17,870 nucleotides of DNA, taken from NCBI GenBank assembly GCA_049965095.1, contig JBMFWR010000014.1, positions 1 to 17,870 of the forward strand. Direction: 5' to 3'. Positions within the stretch are counted from its first letter, which is position 1, and each line of letters starts with the position of its first letter. The DNA comes from JAKAWW01 sp049965095 (lineage in GTDB: Archaea; Micrarchaeota; Micrarchaeia; Micrarchaeales; Micrarchaeaceae). A program made the position numbers and the translations under genes. A model generated the notes under the pieces. The model saw only the letters and a program-made list of their open reading frames with translations, was not told the DNA's origin and made no database searches. Shown here one piece after another: positions 7,146-14,689 of the stretch.

Positions 7146-7655
7146 CTACCACGGCACCTTTTTTAGCTTCAGCTTGTAAGCGCCAATATTGGTTGCGACG
7201 TGAAGAAGACCAGTAAGCACTACAAGAAACGCTATTCCGTATATGCCTGGCATATGTCCAAGTGGAAGAGCAAAAAGCAGGGCAAAAATGAAGAAGCCGT
7301 ACTGGTCCATTATGGGCAGGCTTGCACCTTCGCCAAAAGACAGTCTTCTCTTTATGAAGCTGCCGAGCAGGTCGCCAACTACAGTACCGATTGATAGCAT
7401 TACAGCTATTCCAAGCATGAAATGCATGAAAGGGTACTCAATGACACCCAGTATTATACCAGCTGCCAGTGCCGAAAAGGTGCCTCTTATGGTCTTGTGA
7501 TCACCAAAAACCCTTTTGCCAAAAAGCTTTGCGCCCATGTCCAAAGGCTTGCCCCCGCCAAACAGCACAGGAGCACCGTTTGCCACGTATGCAGGCAGTA
7601 TGTATATAATAGGGTATATGAAAATGGCAAAAAGGCTGTTGTAAAGATACTGCAT
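7146..7655 (-). CDS. carS: CDP-archaeol synthase
   Basis: A membrane enzyme of 169 residues that joins CTP and 2,3-di-O-geranylgeranylglyceryl phosphate to give CDP-archaeol, the activated precursor of archaeal phospholipids. Family marks (DUF46/CarS): YVANGAPVLFGGGKPLD after the first helix, FGDHKTIRG in the cytosolic loop, GDLLGSFIKRR, and a conserved Asp-Gln in LPIMDQYGF. Four to five hydrophobic helices are visible. It follows alaS by 8 nt, and its ribosome binding site AGGTG (7661-7665) overlaps the alaS stop codon with a 5-nt spacer to the ATG, so the two are co-translated. It is the last gene of the exo5-like/alaS/carS operon. Confidence 0.95.
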   Translation of the reverse strand: MQYLYNSLFAIFIYPIIYILPAYVANGAPVLFGGGKPLDMGAKLFGKRVFGDHKTIRGTFSALAAGIILGVIEYPFMHFMLGIAVMLSIGTVVGDLLGSFIKRRLSFGEGASLPIMDQYGFFIFALLFALPLGHMPGIYGIAFLVVLTGLLHVATNIGAYKLKLKKVPW

Positions 7656-7663
7656 AAATGCAC

Positions 7664-10315
7664 CTATGCCAGCATGCCTTCCGCGATGCGCTCTGAGCCG
7701 CCGCCCTTGAAGCGCTTGCCGTGCTCTTTTGCATAGCGCTCTATTGCTTCCTTCGCATTAGCTTTGCCTCCTGAAATAGCAACAACCTCTCCACTGTTAT
7801 TCATGAGCAGCGCCATGCTTCCTGTCATGTCTGCATATTTCGTAGCTATGAGCCTAAGCACAGAGCGATCATAATCAAGAGTGCGCTCTACGCCAGAGTT
7901 TGAGCTTTCTGCAAGTTCGCTTGCTATGTAATCAGAGAGCCTGTCTATCGTTTGGTCGTATTTCTTCCTGTAGTCATCCAGCTCCTTGATCTTTGATTCG
8001 ATGCCTTTGTTGAGCTTGTCCTTGTCAACACCTGCAAGCTTTGCCAATCGGTCTATGCCAGCCATTACCCCATTTATGTAATCGAGCATTGCCGGGCCTG
8101 CTACGTATTCAAGCCTGTCTATGCCGTCATGTATGCGGTATGAGTTTATGATTTTTATTATTCCTATTGTAGATTCAAGACCCTGCAGATGCAAGCCACC
8201 ACATGCTTCGGCATCTATCAGCGAGTTTTCCATGTCTGTTATTTGCACTATTCTTAGAAGCTTTGAAGGCACGCCATGGCCCTGATATATTGAAAAGCCG
8301 AAACGCTGCTCAGCATCGTTCCTGTCAAGTTCCTCTGCTTTAACCCTTATTCCATGAAGTATGTACGAATTTGCCTTGTCCTCTATTGCCTGGATCTGCT
8401 CAGGAGTAAGCCTCTCGTAATGGGCAATGTCTATATGCGCTTTGTCTGGGCTTTTCTTGGCTCCCTCCTGCCATGCGTGCCTGCCTAATATGCTCCTAGA
8501 AGCTGCGCTTATGAGATGCGTAGCGGTATGGTGCACCATAAGGCGAAGCCTGCGCTCCATGTCCACCCTGCATTCCACAGTATCGCCAGGCTTAAAGCTT
8601 GGCTTTTCTGAAAGCACATGCACTACTACATTGCCAACCTGCTGTACGTCAATTACGTTGTATTTTCCCATGCTTCCATGATCGGCTTCCTGGCCTCCAC
8701 CTTCAGGATAGAAAGGTGTTGCGTCAATTATTACATTGTTGCCCTGCACAGATAGTACTTTAGAAACAGATTCGCTTGCACCTTTGTAGTAGAGCCTTTC
8801 TGTTGGTTTTATGCCGCTTATGTCTACGTGCACCTTCTCCTCTTTCTTGCGTTCTTCGGCAAAATCCCCTTTTATTATTCTAGAATAGGCATTCTCGGGC
8901 ATTTCTATTGTTATGCCCTTGACTTTTGCAGCTCTTTCAAGCATGTCTGGCGTTATGCCATTGCTCTCGTAAAGCGTTGAGAGCTTTTCGGGCGTGAGCT
9001 TCTCCTTCTTTTCCATTATGGAATTTATTATTCTTGAAGCTGATGCTTTTGTAGCTTCGTAACGCTTCCTCTCTACATCTATAATCTTGCTTATCTCGCC
9101 AAGACTGTCGGCAAGCCTTGGGTATATGGGCAGAAGCTCCTTGGCGTGCATTTCTATTACGTGCATCAGGTCTACGTTGCCGTATGCGTCCATAAAATCG
9201 AAAATGCGCCTGAGCAGTATGCGCAGGTTGTAGCCGCCGCCCACGTTGCTAGGCAGGGCGCCATCAGTTATCGCAAAAAGAAGTGTGCGAGTATGGTCAG
9301 CTATGGCGTATGCAGCCTGCATCGGCTTTATCACGCCGAAATAATCATCGCTGCTTATGCCAGCTTTGCTTATTATGAGCGATTCTGTATTTGAATTCTT
9401 TTCAGATTCGGTAAGATCTATTGTGCCGAGCATGCCCGCAACCTTTGAGTACAGCTTCTCATTGGGCTTTATACCCATGGATTTGTATATGTATGAAAGC
9501 TCCTCGGCAAACGCAGCATCGTATGCTGTTTGCGTGCCGCTGTAATACCATAGCAATCTTTCAAATCCCCAGCCTACATCGACAACTTTGCCTTTGAGCT
9601 CCTCTATTTTACCTTCGGAATAGCTGAATTGGGTGAACACGCTGTTTACCAGCTCAAGCCCATGCGCAAAGCTCTCAAGACATGGACCGAACTCAGAAAA
9701 ATCCCCCATCGCCCATACATCCTCTATGTAAGTTATGTCCTTCTTGTCTATACCTAGAAGTTCTGTAAGCACCTTGAAGTTGAGCTCGATGGTCCTGTCG
9801 CGCCAGTAGCCTTCTTGTGGGTAGTTGAATGCCGTCTGGTTAGCCATCATAAACGAGGTCATGTGCCTTCCAGTAACTCCTGTATTAGGTATGTCGTTGA
9901 ACCTAAGGCACATCTGTGGAACAAGCAGCGGATTTGCAGGGTATTCAAAGCTCATTACGCCATTCTCTATGCGCTGAAAATCCTGAATACCTGCAATTGT
10001 AAAATAAAGATCCTGGCGCCATCTACTTACAACAGGGTAGCTTTCTATTATCTCGTGGCCTTCCTTTTTGAATATGCCCGAGAACTTCTTCCAGAATTCT
10101 ACATAGCTTATGTGCACGGGCTTTTCCTTTATAAAAGAGTATGGCTCATGCGATGGATCACCGCATAGCTCCCTTTTTGGATCTGCAGTCCAGAAAAACT
10201 TACCACATATTTTGCACTGCCTGCGCTCGAAGCCCTGCTCCTTGAATAATTTTGTTGAGTAGTATTTCTCCGGCTCTTTGGAAAATTGCTCCCTCAATGA
10301 ATCCTTGCTCAGCAT
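7664..10315 (-). CDS. alaS: Alanyl-tRNA synthetase, archaeal type
   Basis: 883 residues, full length for the family. It charges tRNA-Ala and clears mischarged Ser/Gly. In order: an archaeal N-terminal zinc-binding segment (Cys34, Cys37, Cys51, His56), the class II catalytic core (with RWRQDLYFTIAGIQDFQ and a VDVGWGFERLLWYYSG block), the tRNA-recognition helical region, the editing domain with HTATH (His596 and His600) and CGGLH (Cys705, His709), all four zinc ligands kept, then a coiled region and a C-Ala/DHHA1 domain ending FKGGGSE. The frame extends 23 codons further upstream, but I use the ATG at 10315: it has AAGGTG (10321-10326) 5 nt before it, its neighbour's TGA overlaps it by one base (TGATG), and the family normally starts near here. 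Translation is therefore coupled to the nuclease gene upstream. Confidence 0.97.
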   Translation of the reverse strand: MLSKDSLREQFSKEPEKYYSTKLFKEQGFERRQCKICGKFFWTADPKRELCGDPSHEPYSFIKEKPVHISYVEFWKKFSGIFKKEGHEIIESYPVVSRWRQDLYFTIAGIQDFQRIENGVMSFEYPANPLLVPQMCLRFNDIPNTGVTGRHMTSFMMANQTAFNYPQEGYWRDRTIELNFKVLTELLGIDKKDITYIEDVWAMGDFSEFGPCLESFAHGLELVNSVFTQFSYSEGKIEELKGKVVDVGWGFERLLWYYSGTQTAYDAAFAEELSYIYKSMGIKPNEKLYSKVAGMLGTIDLTESEKNSNTESLIISKAGISSDDYFGVIKPMQAAYAIADHTRTLLFAITDGALPSNVGGGYNLRILLRRIFDFMDAYGNVDLMHVIEMHAKELLPIYPRLADSLGEISKIIDVERKRYEATKASASRIINSIMEKKEKLTPEKLSTLYESNGITPDMLERAAKVKGITIEMPENAYSRIIKGDFAEERKKEEKVHVDISGIKPTERLYYKGASESVSKVLSVQGNNVIIDATPFYPEGGGQEADHGSMGKYNVIDVQQVGNVVVHVLSEKPSFKPGDTVECRVDMERRLRLMVHHTATHLISAASRSILGRHAWQEGAKKSPDKAHIDIAHYERLTPEQIQAIEDKANSYILHGIRVKAEELDRNDAEQRFGFSIYQGHGVPSKLLRIVQITDMENSLIDAEACGGLHLQGLESTIGIIKIINSYRIHDGIDRLEYVAGPAMLDYINGVMAGIDRLAKLAGVDKDKLNKGIESKIKELDDYRKKYDQTIDRLSDYIASELAESSNSGVERTLDYDRSVLRLIATKYADMTGSMALLMNNSGEVVAISGGKANAKEAIERYAKEHGKRFKGGGSERIAEGMLA

Positions 10316-11187
10316 CACAACACCTTTTGCGGCCACCAGACCTTGCATTCCTTGCCAAAAAAGACGCAGAACCTGCACTTCCAATTTTCCTCTTTTGGCA
10401 CTGGCATTGCATCCCTTTCACCCCTCCAGTACTTCATCACGTACTGCAGGGTTCCATCAAGCTCCGAATCGTTATATTTTATTTTGTAAACCTTTATTTC
10501 CTTTCCTGTAAACTGGTTTATATACCTTATTACGAGCGTGTCGCTCAGCTCAGGCGTGGAAGAAAGTTCACTGAAATATGCCGCAGCGATCTGGCTAAGC
10601 CCTTGAAGCTGCTCTGAAACGCCAAGGGCGTCAAGCTGCCTCTTGAATTCGCTTGTGAGGACCAAGCTATTCAGCCTGTATGCTGCCTCAAAATTCCTTG
10701 CTGTATACGAGCCTTCCTTGACATCCCTGAGCATCTTGTAGTACATCATTACCTGCACTTTGTGCGTGGATTGCTGCGCAGAAGTCGGCAAGTTGTCATT
10801 TCCCCTTGTCTTGTCCTCCATTATGACAAGCTTATCGCCTTTGATCTCGAGCTGGTCAATTTTGCCTACGAGCTTGAAGCCGTTTTCTGATCCATATATA
10901 CTTACTTCTCTTGTCTTGCCGTTTTCCTTTAGGGCCTTGATGGACATGTAGCTTGTATATAGGCCTTTGTATAGGGCATCGGCGTAGCTCTTTGGCTGAA
11001 GTATTACTGGAATATTTACCTGCTCTTCGAGCTCCTCGTGCAACGCCTTGCCCTGCCTTATTGCATTGTTGATGCGCTTTCCGTAGATATAGTTGAGCTC
11101 CATCTGCTTCTCGCACCAGTACTGCGAAGCAATATCAGTAATGCTAATGCTGCTCTTATGCAGTTTTTCCATCACATTCAAAATCAT
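10315..11187 (-). CDS. Exonuclease V-like PD-(D/E)XK nuclease with iron-sulfur cysteines
   Basis: A 290-residue protein resembling the EXO5/Dem1 family (related to Cas4 and the RecB nuclease fold), which degrades single-stranded DNA. The N-terminus has SITDIASQYWCEKQMEL, a typical opening with the first cluster cysteine (Cys25). The catalytic motifs are GKID (Asp111) and MEDKT (Glu124, Lys126), followed by a Gln-containing helix (KVQVMMYYKML). Three more cysteines close the protein (Cys271, Cys274, Cys281), giving the C...CxxC-x6-C set that holds a 4Fe-4S cluster in this family. It heads the operon with alaS and carS. Start is uncertain: a TATA-like AAATAAAA centred near 11198 would place a leaderless start at the in-frame ATG 11172, whereas ATG 11187 has a GGTG too close to it. 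No cas genes are nearby, so a CRISPR role is unlikely. Confidence 0.82.
   Translation of the reverse strand: MILNVMEKLHKSSISITDIASQYWCEKQMELNYIYGKRINNAIRQGKALHEELEEQVNIPVILQPKSYADALYKGLYTSYMSIKALKENGKTREVSIYGSENGFKLVGKIDQLEIKGDKLVIMEDKTRGNDNLPTSAQQSTHKVQVMMYYKMLRDVKEGSYTARNFEAAYRLNSLVLTSEFKRQLDALGVSEQLQGLSQIAAAYFSELSSTPELSDTLVIRYINQFTGKEIKVYKIKYNDSELDGTLQYVMKYWRGERDAMPVPKEENWKCRFCVFFGKECKVWWPQKVL
10321..10326 (-). promoter_or_regulatory. Ribosome binding site that sets the alaS start
   Basis: AAGGTG on the minus strand lies 5 nt before the alaS ATG (10315), within the last codons of the upstream nuclease gene. This fixes ATG 10315 over the longer open frame. Confidence 0.65.
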
Positions 11188-11299
11188 GCACCATTTTATT
11201 TTTCAGCCCGCCTACTTGTCTTCATCGCAAAAAGCTCAGCGATCACCTTAGTCATCACATGAATATATTCACATGACATTATAAAAAGGATTAGTCTGC
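11188..11299 (-). promoter_or_regulatory. Upstream region of the nuclease-alaS-carS operon with direct repeat and possible short ORF
   Basis: TCACATGA occurs twice (11255-11262 and 11269-11276) with a 14-nt period; the region between contains the palindrome GAATATATTC. A TTTTTATAATG stretch just upstream on the minus strand (about 11277-11287) may be the operon TATA box or the terminator of the gene before it. A short frame begins at ATG 11255 (19 codons; 27 if from ATG 11279), contains AGGTGATC, and ends at 11196, 8 nt before the nuclease gene; whether it is translated cannot be told. Confidence 0.3.
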
Positions 11300-11695
11300 T
11301 TATGCTTCTATGCGGATGATTTTTGCGGAGCAAGCCCTAGCTATTTCTTCCATGTCGCTCTTTGCAATTTCTATGGCACTTTCCGCAAAGCTCATTTTTT
11401 CCTTGCCATATATGTCGTTGCCTATCTTTTTAAGGTAGAGAAGTTCAGTCATAAGCTTGTTTGCATGCTTGAATGCAGGCTGACCTTCCTGATTGCTGCC
11501 CAGAGCGCTTTTTATACTATGAAGCTCAGCAATCCTCCTTTCCATGCTCTCCTGCACCTTTGATGCGCTTGTCAGGCCACCCATCTCCTTTATGGCAAAC
11601 CAGCTGAGCCCATATTCCATGTAGTATGCTGAAAGGGCGCACTTTATTCCGGCAATCGGCCCTTTTTGATCTTTTCTTATCATTATGGCTTCCAT
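11300..11695 (-). CDS. Hypothetical helical protein
   Basis: About 131 residues from ATG 11695 (134 from the GTG at 11704). No family recognised. It looks soluble and mostly helical, with no membrane segment; there are two Cys that do not form a metal motif. Features include GPIAGIKCALSAYYMEYGLSW, a helix with basic and acidic faces (SMERRIAELHSIKSAL) and a later stretch LMTELLYLKKIGNDIYG. The TATA box CTATAAAG (11724-11731) is centred about 32 nt from ATG 11695, so the leader would be very short. It is divergent from the CDGSH gene and lies upstream of the nuclease operon on the same strand, 112 nt away, so it is probably a separate unit. Confidence 0.65.
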   Translation of the reverse strand: MEAIMIRKDQKGPIAGIKCALSAYYMEYGLSWFAIKEMGGLTSASKVQESMERRIAELHSIKSALGSNQEGQPAFKHANKLMTELLYLKKIGNDIYGKEKMSFAESAIEIAKSDMEEIARACSAKIIRIEA

Positions 11696-11814
11696 TTCCC
11701 CCACTTGTACAAGTATTAATCTACTTTATAGTTATTTTGTAGGTTTTTACTTGTGCTATAGATATTGCACGCATAGATTTTTATTGGTTATTCAATTTAT
11801 ATGACTTGATAGAT

Positions 11815-12102
11815 ATGAGAATGATAAAACACGAAAGAAAGATGCCATTTGCGGTAAAGCTCGGCAGCCTTCCAGGCTTCGACAGCGTTGCGGGAGACAA
11901 GGAGAAAGCAAAGAACTACGAAATACACATATGCGCATGCGGCTTGTCAAAGCACAAGCCTTTCTGCGATGGATCGCACATGCACACGAAAGACGAGCAG
12001 GAGGGTAGGATTTTCTGTTACAACAAGGACAACAAGCGCATTGACATAAGCGACGAGAAGGTTGCAGAAGCGTCAGAAAAGATGCCTGTGGAATATGAAT
12101 AA
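11815..12102 (+). CDS. CDGSH iron-sulfur domain protein
   Basis: A small soluble protein of about 95 residues with one CDGSH motif: CACGLSKHKPFCDGSH, giving the three Cys and one His that bind a 2Fe-2S cluster (C-x-C-x2-S-x3-P-x-C-D-G-x-H, a perfect match). Such proteins are electron-transfer or redox-sensing factors; the partner here is unknown. The N-terminus MPFAVKLGSLPG is typical of prokaryotic members. Start is uncertain among ATG 11815, 11821 and 11842: TATA-like stretches at 11778-11787 and 11796-11803 would fit a leaderless mRNA starting at one of these. It is followed after 30 nt by a tiny zinc ribbon and a 170-residue gene, possibly one operon. Confidence 0.88.
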   Translation: MRMIKHERKMPFAVKLGSLPGFDSVAGDKEKAKNYEIHICACGLSKHKPFCDGSHMHTKDEQEGRIFCYNKDNKRIDISDEKVAEASEKMPVEYE

Positions 12103-12127
12103 ATAAAGTGAATAAAGTAATAAAGTG
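12102..12127 (+). repeat. Three tandem AATAAAGT(G) units
   Basis: AATAAAGTG (12102-12110), AATAAAGT (12111-12118) and AATAAAGTG (12119-12127) follow one another directly, between the CDGSH gene and the zinc ribbon. The first copy includes part of the CDGSH stop codon. The origin may be slippage; a role as promoter or spacer is possible. Confidence 0.5.
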
Positions 12128-12132
12128 GTCTG

Positions 12133-12237
12133 ATGAGGTGCCTCTTGTGCGGCTTTGAGATGTTCAACATGCAGGCGTGCCATTTAAAATGCCCGAACTG
12201 CGGCGCCGAAGCGGATTGCAGCGACTGGATAGAATAA
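12133..12237 (+). CDS. Tiny zinc-ribbon protein (34 aa)
   Basis: A complete frame from ATG 12133 to TAA 12237. It reads MRCLLCGFEMFNMQACHLKC and goes on with PNCGAEADCSDWIE. Cysteines at 3, 6, 20 and 23 form two CxxC knuckles, the second as CPNCG, with further Cys/His at 16, 17 and 29. This is dense and regular for a random frame of this length, and the ACHLKCPNCG / DCSD pattern recalls very small conserved zinc ribbons in prokaryotes (from memory, not verified). It likely binds one zinc ion; its function is unknown. It lies 30 nt after the CDGSH gene and 15 nt before the next gene on the same strand. No strong ribosome binding site is seen, though GTGGTC lies 4-9 nt upstream. Confidence 0.7.
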   Translation: MRCLLCGFEMFNMQACHLKCPNCGAEADCSDWIE

Positions 12238-12252
12238 TATAGCAGTGCTTGA

Positions 12253-12765
12253 ATGCAGGCGTGGCTTGATTGCAACGATTTGTTTACAAGGGCGAAGAAC
12301 GCCATGTATGGCTACGCTCTTGAGCTCTTCGACGAGCAGCTAAGTAAAGGCAACATTGCGGTGCAGGGCAAATTCCTGAAATTTGAGGATTACAACATGC
12401 AGGGCAAGGACGAATTCCTTATGCTAAGCCTCTTGAACGACATGAATTCCATTGTCCATTTTATGGATGGCGAGGCAAGCAAAGCGGATCCAAAGCTTGT
12501 TGCAAGGTATAACGAATTCAAGGAAGCGATGGAGATGGTGGCAAAAGCGATCGAGGCAAGCAAAACATTTGATTATTGGGCAAGCGAAGCGCTGATGCAC
12601 GTGAAAGAGAAAAGCATTCCAGAGCTTATATCAAATACCATAAATGATGAGAGGGCGTTTGCCATAGAGAGCCTGCTTGGCGTTGAGAAAACAAACAAGG
12701 ATGGTATTTTTACAGAGCAAGAGCTAAATCTGCTTGAGCACGCAATTGAAGACTATTCGAAATAG
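12253..12765 (+). CDS. Hypothetical acidic protein (170 aa)
   Basis: No family recognised. Soluble, acidic, predicted mostly helical; no signal peptide, no membrane segment and a single Cys near the start (WLDCNDLFTRAKNAMYGYALELFDEQL). Other visible stretches are FLMLSLLNDMNSIVHFMDGEAS in the middle and KDGIFTEQELNLLEHAIED near the end; the last looks slightly EF-hand-like but lacks the full calcium-loop pattern. It starts 15 nt after the zinc-ribbon stop, suggesting co-transcription with it and the CDGSH gene. Its stop is one base from the end of the ATP-cone gene on the other strand. Confidence 0.72.
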   Translation: MQAWLDCNDLFTRAKNAMYGYALELFDEQLSKGNIAVQGKFLKFEDYNMQGKDEFLMLSLLNDMNSIVHFMDGEASKADPKLVARYNEFKEAMEMVAKAIEASKTFDYWASEALMHVKEKSIPELISNTINDERAFAIESLLGVEKTNKDGIFTEQELNLLEHAIEDYSK

Positions 12766-12766
12766 A

Positions 12767-13012
12767 TTACTGCTTGCTTGATTCGAAGCTCAGCCAGCTT
12801 TCATATAAGTCAGGCCTTTTGTCCTTGAGCCTTGCGAGCACTTCTTCGCGTATCTCGCTCGATGCTATCTTGTCCTTTGAGGCAAACTTGTTCTCCACGG
12901 CATTTGCTATCGCTCTGGCTGTGTTTATATCAAGCCCGTTCCTGAACAGCGCTACAGATATCTTCTCCCTCACGAAATCCTCTTCGCTGCCGTCTTTTTT
13001 TACAACCCTCAT
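12767..13012 (-). CDS. Stand-alone ATP-cone domain protein
   Basis: An 81-residue protein that is almost entirely an ATP-cone: RVVKKDGSEEDFVREKI, then VALFRNGLDINTARAIANAVE, KIASSEIREEVLARLK and a terminal LYESWLSFE. ATP-cones bind ATP or dATP and normally sit at the N-terminus of ribonucleotide reductase large subunits or in the NrdR repressor after a zinc ribbon. Here the domain is alone, without a zinc ribbon and without an adjacent reductase gene. It could act as a nucleotide-sensing partner in trans. The start has a GGTGG site (13017-13021) 4 nt upstream. It is divergent from the DedA gene and convergent with the unknown 170-residue gene. Confidence 0.82.
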   Translation of the reverse strand: MRVVKKDGSEEDFVREKISVALFRNGLDINTARAIANAVENKFASKDKIASSEIREEVLARLKDKRPDLYESWLSFESSKQ

Positions 13013-13072
13013 ATTTCCACCATTTCATATATCGCAGGAAAAGTATACTAGCATTTCCAAATGCTATGTTTA

Positions 13073-13080
13073 TTTAAATA
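13073..13080 (+). promoter_or_regulatory. TATA box of the DedA gene
   Basis: TTTAAATA centred about 22 nt before ATG 13098, consistent with a leaderless transcript. It supports starting DedA here rather than further upstream in the open frame. Confidence 0.5.
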
Positions 13081-13097
13081 CCAAGCAAAAAAATAGT

Positions 13098-13721
13098 ATG
13101 ATGTATTATCTTAGCATAATAAGCACAGGAATGTCGCTCGTTGGCAATTCATACGCGATAATTAGCGAGCTTGTAAAGCATTATGGCTACATCGCAATAT
13201 TCACTCTTATGCTTCTTGAGGGCTCTTCAATACCTGTACCAAGTGAAGTGATACTGCCGCTTACTGGGCTTTTCGCAAGGCAAGGCTTACTCAACATATA
13301 TCTGGGCGTTTTTGCCGCATTGCTTGGAAGCATAGGAGGGCTTGCAATAGATTATTACATAGGCTATTTCATAGGTAAAGATGTAGTTTACAAGCACCTG
13401 CAGGCTTTCCATATAACAAAGGAATCGCTCGATTCGTTTGACAGGTGGTTTGAAAGGAACGGCATAGCTGCGGTATTCATATCCAGGCTGATACCTGCTC
13501 TGCGCACCGTAATGAGCTTCCCCGCAGGATTTGCAAAGATGCCGCAGAAGAAGTTCTTTGCGTATTCAATCGCAGGCTCGCTGATATGGGATTCCGTTCT
13601 TGCCGCATACGGTTATTATGCGCTTTCGTCCACAAACGCGGTGATTCTCATGGCAAGCATTGGGATATTTGCGCTGGTTCTCTACGCAATATATGCTGCA
13701 GCAAAAAAATACATGAAATAG
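13098..13721 (+). CDS. DedA/SNARE-associated family membrane protein
   Basis: 207 residues, the usual length for DedA. Members are membrane proteins linked to lipid flipping and envelope homeostasis, including undecaprenyl-phosphate or phospholipid transport in bacteria. Typical blocks: LLEGSSIPVPSEVILPLTGLFA (first conserved loop), DYYIGYFIGKD, then FISRLIPALRTVMSFPAGFAKMP and YSIAGSLIWDS, matching the F-x-R-x-x-P-x-x-R and P-A-G motifs, followed by a final helix. The frame is open upstream to 12774 on the strand opposite the ATP-cone gene, but the TATA box and the tandem ATG codons (13098 and 13101) fix the start. Given archaeal lipids, a role in moving polyprenyl-phosphate carriers for glycosylation is an inference. 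A single gene, convergent with the methyltransferase. Confidence 0.92.
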   Translation: MMYYLSIISTGMSLVGNSYAIISELVKHYGYIAIFTLMLLEGSSIPVPSEVILPLTGLFARQGLLNIYLGVFAALLGSIGGLAIDYYIGYFIGKDVVYKHLQAFHITKESLDSFDRWFERNGIAAVFISRLIPALRTVMSFPAGFAKMPQKKFFAYSIAGSLIWDSVLAAYGYYALSSTNAVILMASIGIFALVLYAIYAAAKKYMK

Positions 13722-13818
13722 TGGATTTCACAGTTGCACATGATGTATTGACGAAGCTAATTTTATGCTCTTGTTGTGAGGCAAAATCATGCTATGATTG
13801 CAAATTATTGCACATAAG

Positions 13819-14583
13819 CTACTTTGGCTTGTAAAACTCAAGTATTAGAGCTTGTGGCACACGAGCAAGCCTTTTGTAGAATTCAGGATCGACCTTCTTC
13901 AATGCTTTCGAAGGCCTCGGCTCCATAATGTTCTTTAGGATAAAGCCAGCGCGTATTGCAGGCATTATTATGTCGGAAAGCGTAACCCTGTAAGATTTTA
14001 CAGAATAGCCTTTGAACCATTCAGAGCGCCTTATTTTACCTGCAAAATAATTGCCGATAACTTCATATTTGTCGCCCTTCCTGATATAGCCGAAAAGCGC
14101 CTCTTTCGAGTTGCCTCTTTTCCTCCTTTCCAGCATCTCATATATAGGGTGTGTATCAGAGAAAATGAGTCTTCCGCCTGGCTTTAGCACACGGTATGAT
14201 TCGCTCATTGCAGGGAACCTGTTGCTCATGTAGTGTATTACCAGATCTGAGTATACTATATCGAATCTGCTATCTGGAAGGTCCATCTTTGCAAAGGACA
14301 TTGCGTGAAATTCTATACCTTTGTGAAGCTTCTTTGCCAATTCTATCATGCTTTCAGACAGGTCTATTCCCACAACATATTTTGCGCCCTTTTTCTTCAT
14401 GTAGGCGCATTCGTTGCCATTTCCGCACCCAGCACATAGCACGCTTTTGCCCCGTATGTCTCCGAGAAGCTTGTGCATTGCGGGCTTGTCTTCGTATTTG
14501 TGGAATTTATCAACCTTCAATGCATTGTTGTATTTGTAGACAAAATCCTTTTTCGCATATATGCCCCTTGAAAGCTGCTTCAT
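13819..14583 (-). CDS. Class I SAM-dependent methyltransferase
   Basis: A cytosolic protein of 254 residues from the ATG at 14583; the open frame runs 16 codons further up, but this ATG has GGTG (14589-14592) 5 nt upstream and a TATA box (14611-14620) giving a short leader. Motif I is VLCAGCGNGNECAYM (the SAM-binding G-x-G-x-G loop), followed by VGIDLSESMIELAKK (acidic residue for the ribose) and FDIVYSDLVIHYM, then a VLKPGGRLIFSDTHP strand. This is the Methyltransf_11/25 fold of small-molecule or lipid methylases. The C-terminal part is basic and has no clear substrate motif, so the substrate cannot be assigned. Confidence 0.85.
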   Translation of the reverse strand: MKQLSRGIYAKKDFVYKYNNALKVDKFHKYEDKPAMHKLLGDIRGKSVLCAGCGNGNECAYMKKKGAKYVVGIDLSESMIELAKKLHKGIEFHAMSFAKMDLPDSRFDIVYSDLVIHYMSNRFPAMSESYRVLKPGGRLIFSDTHPIYEMLERRKRGNSKEALFGYIRKGDKYEVIGNYFAGKIRRSEWFKGYSVKSYRVTLSDIIMPAIRAGFILKNIMEPRPSKALKKVDPEFYKRLARVPQALILEFYKPK

Positions 14584-14689
14584 CAAAGCACCACTTTTAT
14601 ATGTGTGCAAATATATAAAATAACTTTTCACAAAAAGGCGAAATTTTCCCCCAACATATTAATAATTTTTTTATTCATAAAAGCTAAAT

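Noticed and set aside
10316..10384. 23-codon extension of alaS beyond ATG 10315
   Set aside because: It overlaps the end of the nuclease gene, while ATG 10315 has a good AAGGTG site and family-like N-terminus.
10315..11187. Cas4 as evidence for a CRISPR locus
   Set aside because: No repeats or other cas genes are present, and the N-terminal and C-terminal pattern fits EXO5 better, in an operon with alaS.
12774..13097. N-terminal extension of the DedA frame, over 100 residues upstream of ATG 13098
   Set aside because: It runs antisense over the ATP-cone gene, is Ser/Leu-rich as shadows are, and a TATA box lies just before ATG 13098.
13722..13818. Possible gene or RNA between DedA and the methyltransferase
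   Set aside because: 97 nt with only very short frames, no T-rich tract and no clear fold.
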